Source: Ancalomicrobiaceae bacterium
Lineage (GTDB): Bacteria > Pseudomonadota > Alphaproteobacteria > Rhizobiales > Ancalomicrobiaceae
NCBI GenBank assembly: GCA_031291575.1
Contig: JARLIT010000143.1
Coordinates: 1-33,270 of the forward strand
Direction of reading: 5' to 3'
Length of the DNA: 33,270 nucleotides
This document shows positions 7,089 through 16,419 of this stretch, piece after piece. Under the pieces are notes generated by a model. It was not told where the DNA came from. It did not search any database and was given only the letters and a program-made list of their open reading frames with translations. Every line of letters starts with the position of its first letter. The first letter of the stretch is position 1. The translations under genes were made by a program, and so were the position numbers.

Positions 7089-9512
7089 ATGGTTCGGTTC
7101 ATGCACGGTGCGCGGCCGATCGAGGGGCGGACAGAGGAGACAGTCTTGCCGGCCGACGTTGAGGCGGAGGGCCCGCTCTGCCGCATTCGCTTTCGCGGTC
7201 GGGTGCAGGGCGTCGGCTTCCGCCCGACTGTATGGCGCGTCGCCCGGGCGATGGGGCTCGACGGAGCAGTCAAGAACGATGCCGACGGCGTCGAAGTGAC
7301 GCTTGCCGGTGGGCGCGCCGTGGCCGAGCGTTTCGTCGAACGGATGCACGCCGAATGCCCACCGTTGGCGCTGATCGAAAGCGTCGAGATCGTCGAGGCG
7401 GCCGGCCGCATCGCAGCAGGCTTCGTAATCACGACGAGCGGGCAGGGGCGGATGGCGACGGAAGTGACGCCGGATGCGGTCACCTGTGCCGATTGTCTCG
7501 CCGAGATCGCCGATCCCACGTCCCGACGCTACCGCTATCCCTTCACCAATTGCACCAATTGCGGCCCCCGGCTGACGATCGTCACCTCGGCGCCGTACGA
7601 CCGACCGCGCACCACCATGGCCGGCTTTCCGATGTGCGTGGAATGCCGTTCGGAATATGAGGACCCGGCCGACCGGCGCTTTCACGCCCAGCCGATCGCC
7701 TGTCCGACTTGCGGCCCGCGTCTCCATCTCGAGCCGACGCCGCTATTCGACAGCGCGATGCCGCACACGGGCGACGCCGTCCGCGATATCGCCGAGCTGC
7801 TGCAGCGCGGCGCCATCGTCGCCATCAAGGGGCTCGGCGGCTACCAGTTGGCAGTCAGGGCGGGCGATGCCTCGGCGGTCGAGCGACTGCGGCAGAGAAA
7901 GCGGCGGCCGGGCAAGCCATTCGCTCTGATGGTGAAGGACGTCGCCATGGCGCGGACGGTCGCCGAGGTGAACGACGTCGAGGCCAGGCTGATGATGCGC
8001 GCCGACGGGCCGATCGTGCTGCTTGACGGCCGGCCCGGCGCTCTGCCGGACGCGATCGCGCCGGGGCTGACCAGCCTCGGGCTGATGTTGCCGAACACGG
8101 CGCTTCATCACATGCTGCTGGCGGACCTAGCGGAGCCGATCGTGCTGACGTCGGGCAACCTCAGTCACGAGCCGCAGATCACCGATGACGATGCGGCGCG
8201 CAGTGCATTTGGCCCGATCGCCGACGTCGTCGCCGTGCATGACCGGCCAATTGCCGTCCGGCTCGATGATTCCGTCCTGCGGATGGTGTCGGGGAAGCCC
8301 TTGGTGTTGCGTCGTGGGCGCGGGCAGGCGCCGGCACCGATCCGAATGCCCAGGAGCTTTGCCGAAGCGCCGCCGCTGACGGCACTCGGCGGCGATCTGA
8401 AGAACGCGTTCTGTCTTTTGAACGGCGGCCATGCCGTTCTGTCGCAGCACATCGGCGATCTCGAAGAGGCGCTGACGCTGGCCGACGGCGAGGCGATGCT
8501 GACGCTCTACGATCAGCTCTACGACCATCGCCCGGAGGCCATCGCCGTCGATTTGCATCCCGGCTACCACGCCAGCCGGCTCGGAGCCGATATCGCCCGG
8601 GCGCGCGGCATCCCGCTGATCGAGGTGCGCCACCACCATGCCCATGCGGCAAGCGTGATGGCCGATAACGGCTTCGATCTCGGCGCGCCGAAACTGCTGT
8701 CGCTCGCCATCGACGGCACCGGCCTCGGCGAGGACGGCGAGATCTGGGGCGGCGAACTGCTCCTAGCCGACTTTTCCGACTACGTGCGCGTCGGCGGTCT
8801 ACGCCCCGTTGCGTTGCCCGGCGGCGATCGGGCCGCGGTCGAACCCTGGCGCAATCTGGTCGCTGCCATCCTCGACCAGATGGATTTTCAGACATTTCGT
8901 GGCCGCTACGGCCGACTGGAAATTGCCGAACGGCTCGCGGCGCGCCCGGTCGCCACGCTTGCAGCGATGATCGCAAAAGGGCTCAATTCGCCGCCGGCCT
9001 CTTCCACCGGCCGGCTGTTCGATGCGGTCGCAGCAGCGCTTCTCCTTGTCGAGGGCGCGCAGACCTACGAGGCCGAAGCGGCGATGCGGCTGGAAGCCCT
9101 GGTCAGCCAAGCCGAATTCGACGGGCTTGAGGAGGCCGAAGTCTACCCCTTCGACATCCTGCCCGCCGCCGGTTCGCGTCCGGCAATGCTGTGTCCCCGC
9201 CCGATGTGGCGGGCGCTTTTCGCCGATCTGATGGACGGCGTGCCGGCATCGCGGGTGTCGGCCCGTTTCCACAAGGGACTGGCCCGCGGATTTGCCGGTC
9301 TGGCGCGATTTGCGTTCGATCATTGTGGGATCTACGAATGGCGCATAGGACTGTCCGGTGGTTCGGCTCAGAATGTGTGGCTGGCCGAGGAGACGATCCG
9401 GCGCCTCAACGATGCCGGTTTCGAGGTTTTCACTCAGGGTCAGGTGCCCGCCAACGACGGCGGACTGGCGCTCGGGCAGGCGGTAATCGCCGCAGCCCGA
9501 CTGATGCGATGA
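7089..9512 (+). CDS. hypF: HypF, carbamoyltransferase for [NiFe]-hydrogenase maturation
   Basis: HypF uses carbamoyl phosphate and ATP to make the carbamoyl group that becomes the cyanide ligands of the [NiFe] site; it passes it to the C-terminal Cys of HypE. The 807 residues show the full domain order: N-terminal acylphosphatase-like domain (RGRVQGVGFRPTVW), two zinc fingers (CADC...CTNCGPR and CVEC...CPTCGPR), a YrdC-like domain, and the C-terminal Kae1-like domain with VRHHHAHAASVMADNG and IDGTGLGEDGEIWGGE. Near the C-terminus LSGGSAQNVWL replaces the more usual LSGGVFQN. The start is uncertain: ATG 7089 touches AGAGAGGG, ATG 7101 is 12 bp from it, and TTG 7146 has GGAGAC in front. It is the first gene of the hyp operon. 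Confidence 0.97.
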   Translation: MVRFMHGARPIEGRTEETVLPADVEAEGPLCRIRFRGRVQGVGFRPTVWRVARAMGLDGAVKNDADGVEVTLAGGRAVAERFVERMHAECPPLALIESVEIVEAAGRIAAGFVITTSGQGRMATEVTPDAVTCADCLAEIADPTSRRYRYPFTNCTNCGPRLTIVTSAPYDRPRTTMAGFPMCVECRSEYEDPADRRFHAQPIACPTCGPRLHLEPTPLFDSAMPHTGDAVRDIAELLQRGAIVAIKGLGGYQLAVRAGDASAVERLRQRKRRPGKPFALMVKDVAMARTVAEVNDVEARLMMRADGPIVLLDGRPGALPDAIAPGLTSLGLMLPNTALHHMLLADLAEPIVLTSGNLSHEPQITDDDAARSAFGPIADVVAVHDRPIAVRLDDSVLRMVSGKPLVLRRGRGQAPAPIRMPRSFAEAPPLTALGGDLKNAFCLLNGGHAVLSQHIGDLEEALTLADGEAMLTLYDQLYDHRPEAIAVDLHPGYHASRLGADIARARGIPLIEVRHHHAHAASVMADNGFDLGAPKLLSLAIDGTGLGEDGEIWGGELLLADFSDYVRVGGLRPVALPGGDRAAVEPWRNLVAAILDQMDFQTFRGRYGRLEIAERLAARPVATLAAMIAKGLNSPPASSTGRLFDAVAAALLLVEGAQTYEAEAAMRLEALVSQAEFDGLEEAEVYPFDILPAAGSRPAMLCPRPMWRALFADLMDGVPASRVSARFHKGLARGFAGLARFAFDHCGIYEWRIGLSGGSAQNVWLAEETIRRLNDAGFEVFTQGQVPANDGGLALGQAVIAAARLMR

Positions 9513-9556
9513 TCTTGTGTTCCGAATCGGCACAGCGAACCTAGAGGACGATCAGC

Positions 9557-9838
9557 ATGTGTCTTGGCATTCCCGGTCAGATCGTCGCCATTACTGACGC
9601 ATCGCGCGGACTGGCAACCGTCGACGTCGCCGGCGTCAGGCGCGAGATCAGCGTCGCCTTCATCAAGCGAGATGGTGAGACGGCGGAAGACCTGATCGGC
9701 GCCTGGGTCCTGGTGCATGTCGGCTTCGCCATGAGCCGCATCGATGAGGACGAGGCGGCCGAAACGTTGAAGATCCTTGCCGAGCTCGGCGAAGTCGCTC
9801 AGGAAACAGAGGCGATGCGCACGTCGGCGCTCGCCTGA
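9557..9838 (+). CDS. hypC: HypC, hydrogenase assembly chaperone
   Basis: A 93-residue HypC/HybG protein. It starts MCLGIPGQI; the Cys after the initiating Met is the residue that binds the Fe(CN)2CO unit together with HypD and contacts the large-subunit precursor. The GRREISVAF-like middle and the acidic helical C-terminus fit the family. ATG 9557 follows GAGGA at 8 bp and lies 44 bp after hypF. The chaperone gene hypC directly precedes its partner hypD. Confidence 0.96.
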   Translation: MCLGIPGQIVAITDASRGLATVDVAGVRREISVAFIKRDGETAEDLIGAWVLVHVGFAMSRIDEDEAAETLKILAELGEVAQETEAMRTSALA

Positions 9839-9857
9839 TCTCGCCGGGGAGGCAAGC

Positions 9858-11000
9858 ATGCGCTACGTCGACGAATTCCGCGACGCCGATAGAGCCAAGG
9901 TGCTGCTCGCCGAAATCGACACGGTGGCGGCCAAAGCTGCCGACCGGATGGGTCGGACCGCCAACATCATGGAGGTGTGCGGCGGCCACACGCATTCGAT
10001 CTTCCGCTACGGCATCGGCGATCTCTTACCGAAGTCGATCGAACTGGTGCATGGGCCGGGCTGCCCGGTCTGCGTGCTGCCGATGGGCCGGGTCGACGAT
10101 TGCGTCGCCATCGCGGAAGAGCCGAACGTGATCTTTGCCACCTTCGGTGACGCCATGCGCGTGCCGGGCTCGAAGAAGAGCCTGCTACAGGCGAAGGCTG
10201 AGGGCGCCGACATCCGCATGGTGTATTCGCCGCTCGATGCGCTGGCCTTGGCGCGCGCCAATCCGGAGAAAGAAGTCGTGTTCTTCGGCCTCGGCTTCGA
10301 GACGACCATGCCGTCGACGGCGATGACGGTGCTGCAGGCCGAAGCGGACGGCACCAAGAACTTCTCGCTGTTCTGCAACCACATCACCATCATCCCGACG
10401 ATGAAGGCTATCCTCGAGGATCCCGGCCTGCAATTGGATGGCTTCCTCGGACCCGGCCACGTCACCATGGTGATCGGGCTGGAGCCCTATGACTTCATCG
10501 GCGCTACCTACAACAAGCCGGTGGTGATCGCCGGTTTCGAGCCGCTCGACGTCTTGCAGTCGGTGTGGATGGTGATGCGGCAATTGGCCGAGGGCAGGGC
10601 GGAAGTCGAGAACCAGTACGGCCGCATCGTGCCGAAGGGCGGCAATCCGGTCGCTCGCGACGCCATCACTCGCGTATTCGAGGTGCGCGACTTCTTCGAA
10701 TGGCGCGGTCTCGGCTCGATCGAGCATTCGGGGGTGAAGATGCGCGCGGCCTATGCGCAATTCGACGCCGAACGTCGCTTCGCCGTGCCGGACGTGAAGG
10801 TCGCCGATCCCGAAGCCTGCCAGTGCGGCGACGTGCTGAAGGGCATCATCAAGCCCAGGCAATGCCGGGTGTTCGGTACGGCGTGTACGCCGGAAACGCC
10901 GCTCGGCGCGTTGATGGTCTCGTCGGAAGGCGCCTGCGCCGCCTATTACCAATATGGCCCGCGCTCCGGTGACGAGCCCGAAAAGGCGAATGCGGCATGA
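9858..11000 (+). CDS. hypD: HypD, Fe-S scaffold for Fe(CN)2CO assembly
   Basis: A 380-residue HypD that builds the Fe(CN)2CO group with HypC and HypE. Conserved features are MEVCGGHTHSIFRYG (Cys41), HGPGCPVC (Cys69 and Cys72), GHVTMVIG, and the C-terminal Cys set in ACQCGDVLKG, RQCRVFGTACTP and EGACAAYY that holds a [4Fe-4S] cluster. ATG 9858 has GGGGAGG 5 bp upstream. The frame is open further upstream but that part is only the shadow of hypC. It overlaps hypE by ATGA, so translation is coupled. Confidence 0.97.
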   Translation: MRYVDEFRDADRAKVLLAEIDTVAAKAADRMGRTANIMEVCGGHTHSIFRYGIGDLLPKSIELVHGPGCPVCVLPMGRVDDCVAIAEEPNVIFATFGDAMRVPGSKKSLLQAKAEGADIRMVYSPLDALALARANPEKEVVFFGLGFETTMPSTAMTVLQAEADGTKNFSLFCNHITIIPTMKAILEDPGLQLDGFLGPGHVTMVIGLEPYDFIGATYNKPVVIAGFEPLDVLQSVWMVMRQLAEGRAEVENQYGRIVPKGGNPVARDAITRVFEVRDFFEWRGLGSIEHSGVKMRAAYAQFDAERRFAVPDVKVADPEACQCGDVLKGIIKPRQCRVFGTACTPETPLGALMVSSEGACAAYYQYGPRSGDEPEKANAA

Positions 11001-12076
11001 GCGGTACGCGTGACAAGTCCGCTCCGACCAGCCGCCGCAAGCGCGATGCCATCCGGCTGCCGCGCGTCACCCTGGCGCACGGCGGCGGCGGCAAGGCGAT
11101 GCGCGACCTCGTCGACGACGTGTTCGTCTCGGTGTTCGACAATCCGGATCTGGCTCCCCTGGAAGATCAGGCGCGATTCTCGCTCTCGGCGCTCGGCCAA
11201 TATGGCGACCGGCTGGCCTTCACCTCCGACAGTTTCGTCGTCGATCCGCTGGAGTTCCCCGGCGGCGACATCGGCAAGCTCGCCGTCTGCGGCACGGTCA
11301 ACGATCTGGCTGTCGGCGGGGCGAAGCCCCTCTATCTTTCCTGCTCGGTCATCATCGAGGAGGGCACCGAACTGACGCTGTTGAGGCGCATCGCCCAATC
11401 GATGGCGAGGACTGCGGCGGAAGCCGGCGTCAGCTTCGTCACCGGCGATACCAAGGTCGTTACCCACGGCGCCTGCGACAAACTGTTCATCAACACGGCC
11501 GGCATCGGCGTCATCCGCTCGGGCCTCGATCTCGGCTGCCACCGGGCGGAGCCGGGTGATCTCATCATCGTCAACGGGCTTCTCGGCGACCATGGCGCGG
11601 CGATCCTCGGTGCGCGCGGCGATATGGCGCTGTCCTCGCCCATTTTGAGCGACTGCGCGCCCTTGAACGGGCTGATCGATGTCCTCATCGCCGCCTGTCC
11701 GGAGGTCAAGTTCCTGCGCGACGCGACGCGGGGCGGGGTCGCCACCGTAGTCAACGAGATTGCCGAAGCCTCGGGCGTCGGAATCGAACTCGACGACGAC
11801 GCCACGCCGATCCGCGAAGAGGTGCGTGGTTTTTGTGAAATTCTCGGCCTCGATCCGCTATACCTTGCCAACGAGGGCCGCATCGTCGCGGTCGTGCCGG
11901 CGGCGGCGGGAGACAGGGCGATCGCTGCCTTGCGGTCGCACGGCTACGGCGAAGGCGCAACGGTGATCGGGCGGGTGACGCCCGGCCCGGCTGGCCGGGT
12001 GACGATGCACACCCGCTTCGGCGGCAAGCGGGTGGTCGATATGCTGATCGGCGAACAGTTGCCGAGGATTTGCTGA
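10997..12076 (+). CDS. hypE: HypE, carbamoyl dehydratase
   Basis: HypE takes the carbamoyl group from HypF on its C-terminal Cys and dehydrates it with ATP to a thiocyanate, the donor of cyanide. The 359 residues belong to the AIRS/PurM fold: [14 protein letters not shown] near the start, [43 protein letters not shown], and the terminal PRIC with the reactive Cys as last residue. The first 20 residues are a basic extension. The start ATG overlaps the hypD stop. Confidence 0.97.
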   Translation: MSGTRDKSAPTSRRKRDAIRLPRVTLAHGGGGKAMRDLVDDVFVSVFDNPDLAPLEDQARFSLSALGQYGDRLAFTSDSFVVDPLEFPGGDIGKLAVCGTVNDLAVGGAKPLYLSCSVIIEEGTELTLLRRIAQSMARTAAEAGVSFVTGDTKVVTHGACDKLFINTAGIGVIRSGLDLGCHRAEPGDLIIVNGLLGDHGAAILGARGDMALSSPILSDCAPLNGLIDVLIAACPEVKFLRDATRGGVATVVNEIAEASGVGIELDDDATPIREEVRGFCEILGLDPLYLANEGRIVAVVPAAAGDRAIAALRSHGYGEGATVIGRVTPGPAGRVTMHTRFGGKRVVDMLIGEQLPRIC

Positions 12077-12089
12077 AGGAGACGACATC

Positions 12090-12992
12090 ATGTGCGGGAC
12101 ATGCGGCTGCGGCGATCCGGAAGGCGCGACTGTCACCAACCTTCAGACCGGCAAGAAGAGCCCGGTTGCGGAGGGACACAGCCATGCCCATAGCCATGCC
12201 CATGCGCATGGAGAGGCGACGCACGAGCATGTGCATGACCACGATCATGACCACGACCACGATCACCCACATGCGCACGACCACTCCCACGACCATGATC
12301 ACGATCACGACCATACGCACAGTCACTCGCATTCCGTGTCGCGCACCATCGAGATCGAGCGGGCGGTTCTCGCCAAGAACGATCAGCTTGCCAGCCTCAA
12401 CCGCGCTTGGTTCCAGGGCCGTGAGATCCTGGCCCTGAACCTCGTTTCTTCGCCCGGCGCCGGCAAGACGTCGCTGTTGGAGCGCACCATCCGCGATCTG
12501 GGTGAGGCGCTGAAGATCCACGTCATCGAGGGCGACCAGCAGACGCTGAACGACGCCGAGCGCATCCGCTCGGCCGGTGCGCCCGCCGTGCAGGTCAATA
12601 CCGGCGCCGGTTGCCACCTCGAAGCCGACATGGTGAAGCGCGGGCTCGACGAATTGAAGCCGCCGTTCGGCTCGACCGTGTTGATCGAGAACGTCGGCAA
12701 TCTCGTCTGCCCGGCCATGTTCGACTTGGGCGAGAAGGCCAAGGTGGTCGTGCTCTCCGTCACCGAAGGCGACGACAAGCCGCTGAAATACCCGCACATG
12801 TTCGCTGCGGCCGAACTGATGGTGGTCTCCAAGACCGATCTTCTGCCCTACGTCGACTTCGACGTGGAGGCCTGCGAGGCGGCTGCCCGCCGCGTCAATC
12901 CGAAAATCCGCTCGATCCGGGTTTCGGTGAAGTCGGGTGACGGACTGCAGGCTTGGTACGACTACCTCGCCGAGGCGCGGACCGGCGCCTGA
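12090..12992 (+). CDS. hypB: HypB, GTPase for nickel insertion, with a His-rich nickel-binding tract
   Basis: HypB is the GTP-dependent nickel chaperone of [NiFe]-hydrogenase maturation. The 300 residues begin [12 protein letters not shown] (the N-terminal CxxCGC high-affinity nickel motif). About residues 30-85 form a tract with 25 His alternating mostly with Asp, Ser and Ala, of the kind that stores nickel or zinc. The GTPase domain follows: SSPGAGKTS (P-loop), [27 protein letters not shown] (Cys and His metal site at the dimer) and [11 protein letters not shown] 12090 follows AGGAG at 5-6 bp, 13 bp after hypE. It closes the operon; hypA, its usual partner, is not beside it. Confidence 0.97.
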   Translation: MCGTCGCGDPEGATVTNLQTGKKSPVAEGHSHAHSHAHAHGEATHEHVHDHDHDHDHDHPHAHDHSHDHDHDHDHTHSHSHSVSRTIEIERAVLAKNDQLASLNRAWFQGREILALNLVSSPGAGKTSLLERTIRDLGEALKIHVIEGDQQTLNDAERIRSAGAPAVQVNTGAGCHLEADMVKRGLDELKPPFGSTVLIENVGNLVCPAMFDLGEKAKVVVLSVTEGDDKPLKYPHMFAAAELMVVSKTDLLPYVDFDVEACEAAARRVNPKIRSIRVSVKSGDGLQAWYDYLAEARTGA

Positions 12993-13242
12993 GCCGCTTG
13001 GAGCCCGCGAACCTGTCGTATAATCCGCTTCAAACATGCTGCCGGCCGGGCGCAACCGGCTGGGCGCGCCTTGCCGTCGATGTCATCGATGACGACCGGA
13101 TCATTCCGCAGACAATTTTCTGCCCGGACCGCTCAACACGGTAAATATCGTTGTTTATCAATCTGCTGTCCAATATCCCCTGGTGCCGATAGGCGGACCG
13201 GAGTGATGCCGCTGTCATGCTGTGACGGCATTTGTGAAAGCA
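12993..13242. other. Intergenic region between hypB and the Pho box
   Basis: No gene is credible. A weak hairpin (GCCGG 13041-13045 with CCGGC 13056-13060) could end the hyp transcript. A 12-bp palindrome GTCATCGATGAC lies at 13082-13093. The stretch 13140-13170 is AT-rich. Confidence 0.35.
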
Positions 13243-13260
13243 GTTTCATCCAACTGTCAT
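13243..13260 (+). promoter_or_regulatory. Pho box (PhoB-binding site) of pstS
   Basis: GTTTCAT (13243-13249) and CTGTCAT (13254-13260) are direct repeats 11 bp apart, the classic spacing of a PhoB site. A third, weaker repeat TTGTGAA sits one period upstream (13232-13238), and another CTGTCAT lies at 13212-13218. The box is 73 bp before the pstS start, so induction by phosphate starvation is expected. Confidence 0.8.
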
Positions 13261-13293
13261 CAAAAAATTGGAAGGTCGCCGCGTGGATCCGTA

Positions 13294-13319
13294 GAGACCG
13301 GTGACAGGTCTCGCTTTTT
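13294..13319 (+). promoter_or_regulatory. Terminator-like hairpin in the pstS leader
   Basis: GAGACC (13294-13299) pairs with GGTCTC (13307-13312) around a 7-nt loop, followed by GC and TTTTT (13315-13319). By shape it is an intrinsic terminator, yet it lies between the Pho box and the pstS start, 14 bp before the ATG. It may attenuate, or help translation or RNA stability. Confidence 0.5.
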
Positions 13320-13333
13320 AATAGGGAACCTCC

Positions 13334-14395
13334 ATGATCACCAAATTTGCCGGCTCGTGCCGCGCGCTGGCCCTGTCGCTCGGCGTCATCGGATGTGCTG
13401 CCACCGCCATGCCGGCGATGGCCGTTGACTTCACGGGCGCTGGCGCGACCTTCCCGGCCCCGGCCTACACCGCGTGGGCCGCCGAATATAAGGCAAAGGC
13501 CGGCTCTTCGCTGAACTACCAGGCAATCGGCTCCGGCGGCGGCCAGACCCAGATCATCAACCGCACGGTCGACTTCGGCGCCTCCGACGCGCCGGTGCCG
13601 GAAGAGAAGCTCGTCGCCAACAAGCTGCTGCAGTTTCCGACGGTGATCGGATCGGTCGTTCCGATCGTCAACCTCGACGGCGTCAAGGCCGATGAGATCA
13701 AGCTCTCCGCCACCGTTCTGGCCGACATCTACCTCGGCAAGGTCACCAAGTGGAACGACAAGGCCATCGCCGACCTGAACGCCGGTGTGAAGCTGCCCGA
13801 CCTCGCCATCCTGCCAGTGTACCGCGCTGACGGCTCGGGCACGACCTACGTGTTCACCACCTATCTCGCCGACGTCTCGGCGGATTGGAAGGGCAAGGTC
13901 GGCGCCAACACCGCGGTCAAGTGGCCGGTCGGTGACGGTGCCAAGGGCAACGACGGCGTTGCCGGCACGGTGAAGAACACCAAGGGCGCCATCGGCTACG
14001 TCGAATACGTCTATGCCGCCGCCAACGCTCTCACCACCACCCAGTTGCAGAACAAGGCTGGCAAGTTCGTCGGTCCGACGGTCGAAGGCTTCAAGGCTGC
14101 CGCTTCGGCCGCCGATTGGGATCATTCCAAGAACTTCGCCGCCTCGATGATCAACACCGCCGGCGACACCGCCTGGCCGATCGTTTCGGCCACCTTCATC
14201 CTTCTGCCGAAGGATCCGAAGGATGCCGCCGCCTCGGCCGAAGTGATGAAGTTCTTCAACTGGGCCTATACGTCCGGCGACGAACTGGCCGACAAGCTCC
14301 ACTACATCGCCCTGCCGAAGGACGTGAAGGATCGCGTGCGCGCCGCCTGGGCCGCCGAGATCAAGGACGCTTCCGGCGCGCCGATCTTCAAGTGA
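13334..14395 (+). CDS. pstS: PstS, periplasmic phosphate-binding protein
   Basis: The substrate-binding protein of the Pst ABC transporter. The 353 residues begin with a signal peptide ending AMA (about residue 30), then VDFTGAGATFPAPAY, the PstS hallmark. Phosphate-contact motifs are AIGSGGGQTQI, DFGASDAPV and RADGSGTTYVFT, and the later segment GVAGTVKNTKGAIGYVEYVYA is also typical. ATG 13334 follows GGGAACC. It leads the pst operon behind a Pho box; a strong hairpin separates it from pstC, which often lets the binding protein be made in excess. Confidence 0.97.
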   Translation: MITKFAGSCRALALSLGVIGCAATAMPAMAVDFTGAGATFPAPAYTAWAAEYKAKAGSSLNYQAIGSGGGQTQIINRTVDFGASDAPVPEEKLVANKLLQFPTVIGSVVPIVNLDGVKADEIKLSATVLADIYLGKVTKWNDKAIADLNAGVKLPDLAILPVYRADGSGTTYVFTTYLADVSADWKGKVGANTAVKWPVGDGAKGNDGVAGTVKNTKGAIGYVEYVYAAANALTTTQLQNKAGKFVGPTVEGFKAAASAADWDHSKNFAASMINTAGDTAWPIVSATFILLPKDPKDAAASAEVMKFFNWAYTSGDELADKLHYIALPKDVKDRVRAAWAAEIKDASGAPIFK

Positions 14396-14411
14396 TCGCG
14401 ATTTGACAAAG

Positions 14412-14449
14412 GATGTCCGCGCGAGGTCGTCATATCCCGCGCGGACATC
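14412..14449 (+). terminator. Strong hairpin between pstS and pstC
   Basis: A perfect 12-bp GC-rich stem (14412-14423 with 14438-14449) with a 14-nt loop starts 17 bp after pstS. There is only TCTTGAT after it, so it is probably a partial terminator or an RNA-stabilising element that raises PstS over the membrane parts. Confidence 0.65.
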
Positions 14450-14577
14450 TTGATGCGTGCCACTGCCGCCACACCGGGGGCGGGACAGGGGGCCGGAGCC
14501 CGGGCAGGGCCGGTACCCTGAATGGCTGAGGAATTGCGAGGGATGAGAAAGATGTCGTCGCCAGCGGAGGGAAGATC

Positions 14578-15573
14578 GTGACACTTGAAACGATGGCGGA
14601 CGGGCCGGAAGGCGCCGCAACGCTCTCAGGTCCTGGGCGCTCGCTGACCTCGTCGCGAGGAGCCAAGGTGGACATCGCATTCCGCTTCGCGCTCTACGCT
14701 TCCGGCATCCTGGTGTTGGTCGTCATCGGCGCCATCATGGTGCAGCTGTTCTTCGGCGGCCTGCCGGCGCTCCTGGCGTTCGGCTTCGAGTTCTTCACCT
14801 CCACCGAGTGGGATCCGGTCAGCGATCAGTACGGTGCCGGCGTGATGCTCTACGGCACGCTAGTCACCTCGGTGCTGGCGCTGCTGTTCTCCGTTCCCGC
14901 TTCGCTCGGCATCGCCTTCTTCCTGACCGAAGTGGCGCCGATCCCGACACGCAAGCCGATCGGCATTGCTGTGCAGTTGCTCGCCGCGGTGCCCTCGATC
15001 ATCTACGGCATGTGGGGCTTCTTCGTCGTTGCGCCGATCATGAAGGAATACGTGCAGCCGATCCTCATCGACGGGCTCTCCTGGCTGCCGGTCATCGGCT
15101 ACATCTTCGCAGGCCCGGCCAAGGGCACCGGCATCTTCACCACGAGCCTGATCCTGGCGCTGATGATCCTGCCGTTCATGACGTCGATGTATGTCGAGGT
15201 GCTCGAAAGCGTGCCCGGCGTCATCAAGGAAGCCTCCTACGGCGTCGGCTCGACCACGTGGGAAGTATTCACCACGGTTTCGGTGCCCTATGGCCGCACC
15301 GCCATTATCGGTGCCACCATGCTCGGCCTCGGCCGTGCACTCGGCGAGACCATGGCGGTCGCCTTCGTCGTCGGCAACGCCGCCCGAATATCGACATCGA
15401 TCTTCGCCTCGGGGGCCACGATTTCGTCGCAACTCGCCAACAACTTCAACGAATCGCTGCCGGGCAGTCTGCTGCAGGCCTCGCTCCTCGAGCTGGGCTT
15501 CGCGCTGTTCGTCATCTCGTTCCTGGTGCTGGCGCTTGCCCGCTACCTCGTCCGCAGCCGTCTGCAGGGATAA
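14578..15573 (+). CDS. pstC: PstC, phosphate ABC transporter permease
   Basis: An inner-membrane permease of 331 residues with six expected helices. It contains PSIIYGMWGFFVV and the EAA loop around EASYGVGSTTWEVFTTVSVP and GLGRALGETMAVAFV, which contacts PstB. GTG 14578 is chosen because GGAGGG lies 6 bp upstream; ATG 14593 is possible. About 30 polar residues come before the first helix. It pairs with PstA, 5 bp downstream. Confidence 0.96.
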   Translation: MTLETMADGPEGAATLSGPGRSLTSSRGAKVDIAFRFALYASGILVLVVIGAIMVQLFFGGLPALLAFGFEFFTSTEWDPVSDQYGAGVMLYGTLVTSVLALLFSVPASLGIAFFLTEVAPIPTRKPIGIAVQLLAAVPSIIYGMWGFFVVAPIMKEYVQPILIDGLSWLPVIGYIFAGPAKGTGIFTTSLILALMILPFMTSMYVEVLESVPGVIKEASYGVGSTTWEVFTTVSVPYGRTAIIGATMLGLGRALGETMAVAFVVGNAARISTSIFASGATISSQLANNFNESLPGSLLQASLLELGFALFVISFLVLALARYLVRSRLQG

Positions 15574-15578
15574 GCGAA

Positions 15579-16418
15579 ATGAGCCGCTACAAGCGCAGAC
15601 TTTTCACCGACAACCTGATGCAGGTCGTTGCCACCGGGCTTGCCGTCATTGCCCTGGCGCTCCTCGCCTGGATCCTGGTCACGCTGTTCGCCAAGGGCTT
15701 CCATTCCCTGTCGGTCAACACCTTCACCCAACCGATGGACGCCCCGGCCGGCTCGTCCGGCCTTGCCAATGCCATCGTCGGGTCGCTGATCATGGTGGCG
15801 CTGGCGACTGTCGTCGCGGCGCCGATCGGCGTGATGGCCGGCACCTACCTGTCCGAGATCGGCGGCAATACCAAGCTTGCCAATTCGATCCGGTTCATCA
15901 ACGACGTGCTGCTGTCGGCGCCCTCGATCCTGATCGGCTTGTTCGTCTACAATATCGCAGTGAAGCCGTTTCACGGTTTCTCCGGCATTGCAGGCGTCAT
16001 GGCGCTGGGCATCGTCATCCTGCCTGTCGTGGTACGCGCGACCGAGGACATGCTTCGCCTGGTGCCCGGTTCGTTGCGCGAAGCCGCCTTCGCGCTCGGG
16101 GCGCCGCAATGGAAGGTCATCACCGATGTAATGTGGCGCGCGGCGCGCGCCGGCATCGTCACCGGCATGCTGCTGGCACTCGCTCGCGCCGCCGGCGAGA
16201 CCGCGCCCTTGATCTTTTCGTCGTCCGGCGCCCAGGCATGGACCTTTAATTTGACCAAGCAGATGTCTAATCTGCCGGTGACCATCTACCAATACGCCCA
16301 GGAGCCGGCGCAGGACAAAGTTGACCTCGCCTGGGCCGGCGCTCTGATCATCACGCTCGGCGTGCTCCTTCTCAACATCTCGTCGCGCGCCGTCCTGGCC
16401 GGTACCGGGAGAAAGTAA
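15579..16418 (+). CDS. pstA: PstA, phosphate ABC transporter permease
   Basis: The second permease, 279 residues, with six expected helices. [33 protein letters not shown] and [16 protein letters not shown] are the usual PstA motifs, the middle one being the EAA loop that meets the ATPase. ATG 15579 lies 5 bp after the pstC stop with a weak AGCGAAA site, so translation is probably coupled. Confidence 0.96.
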   Translation: MSRYKRRLFTDNLMQVVATGLAVIALALLAWILVTLFAKGFHSLSVNTFTQPMDAPAGSSGLANAIVGSLIMVALATVVAAPIGVMAGTYLSEIGGNTKLANSIRFINDVLLSAPSILIGLFVYNIAVKPFHGFSGIAGVMALGIVILPVVVRATEDMLRLVPGSLREAAFALGAPQWKVITDVMWRAARAGIVTGMLLALARAAGETAPLIFSSSGAQAWTFNLTKQMSNLPVTIYQYAQEPAQDKVDLAWAGALIITLGVLLLNISSRAVLAGTGRK

Positions 16419-16419
16419 G

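Noticed and set aside
12180-12340. Short repeats in hypB as a CRISPR or mobile element
   Set aside because: They are just His-Asp codon repeats within a functional gene.
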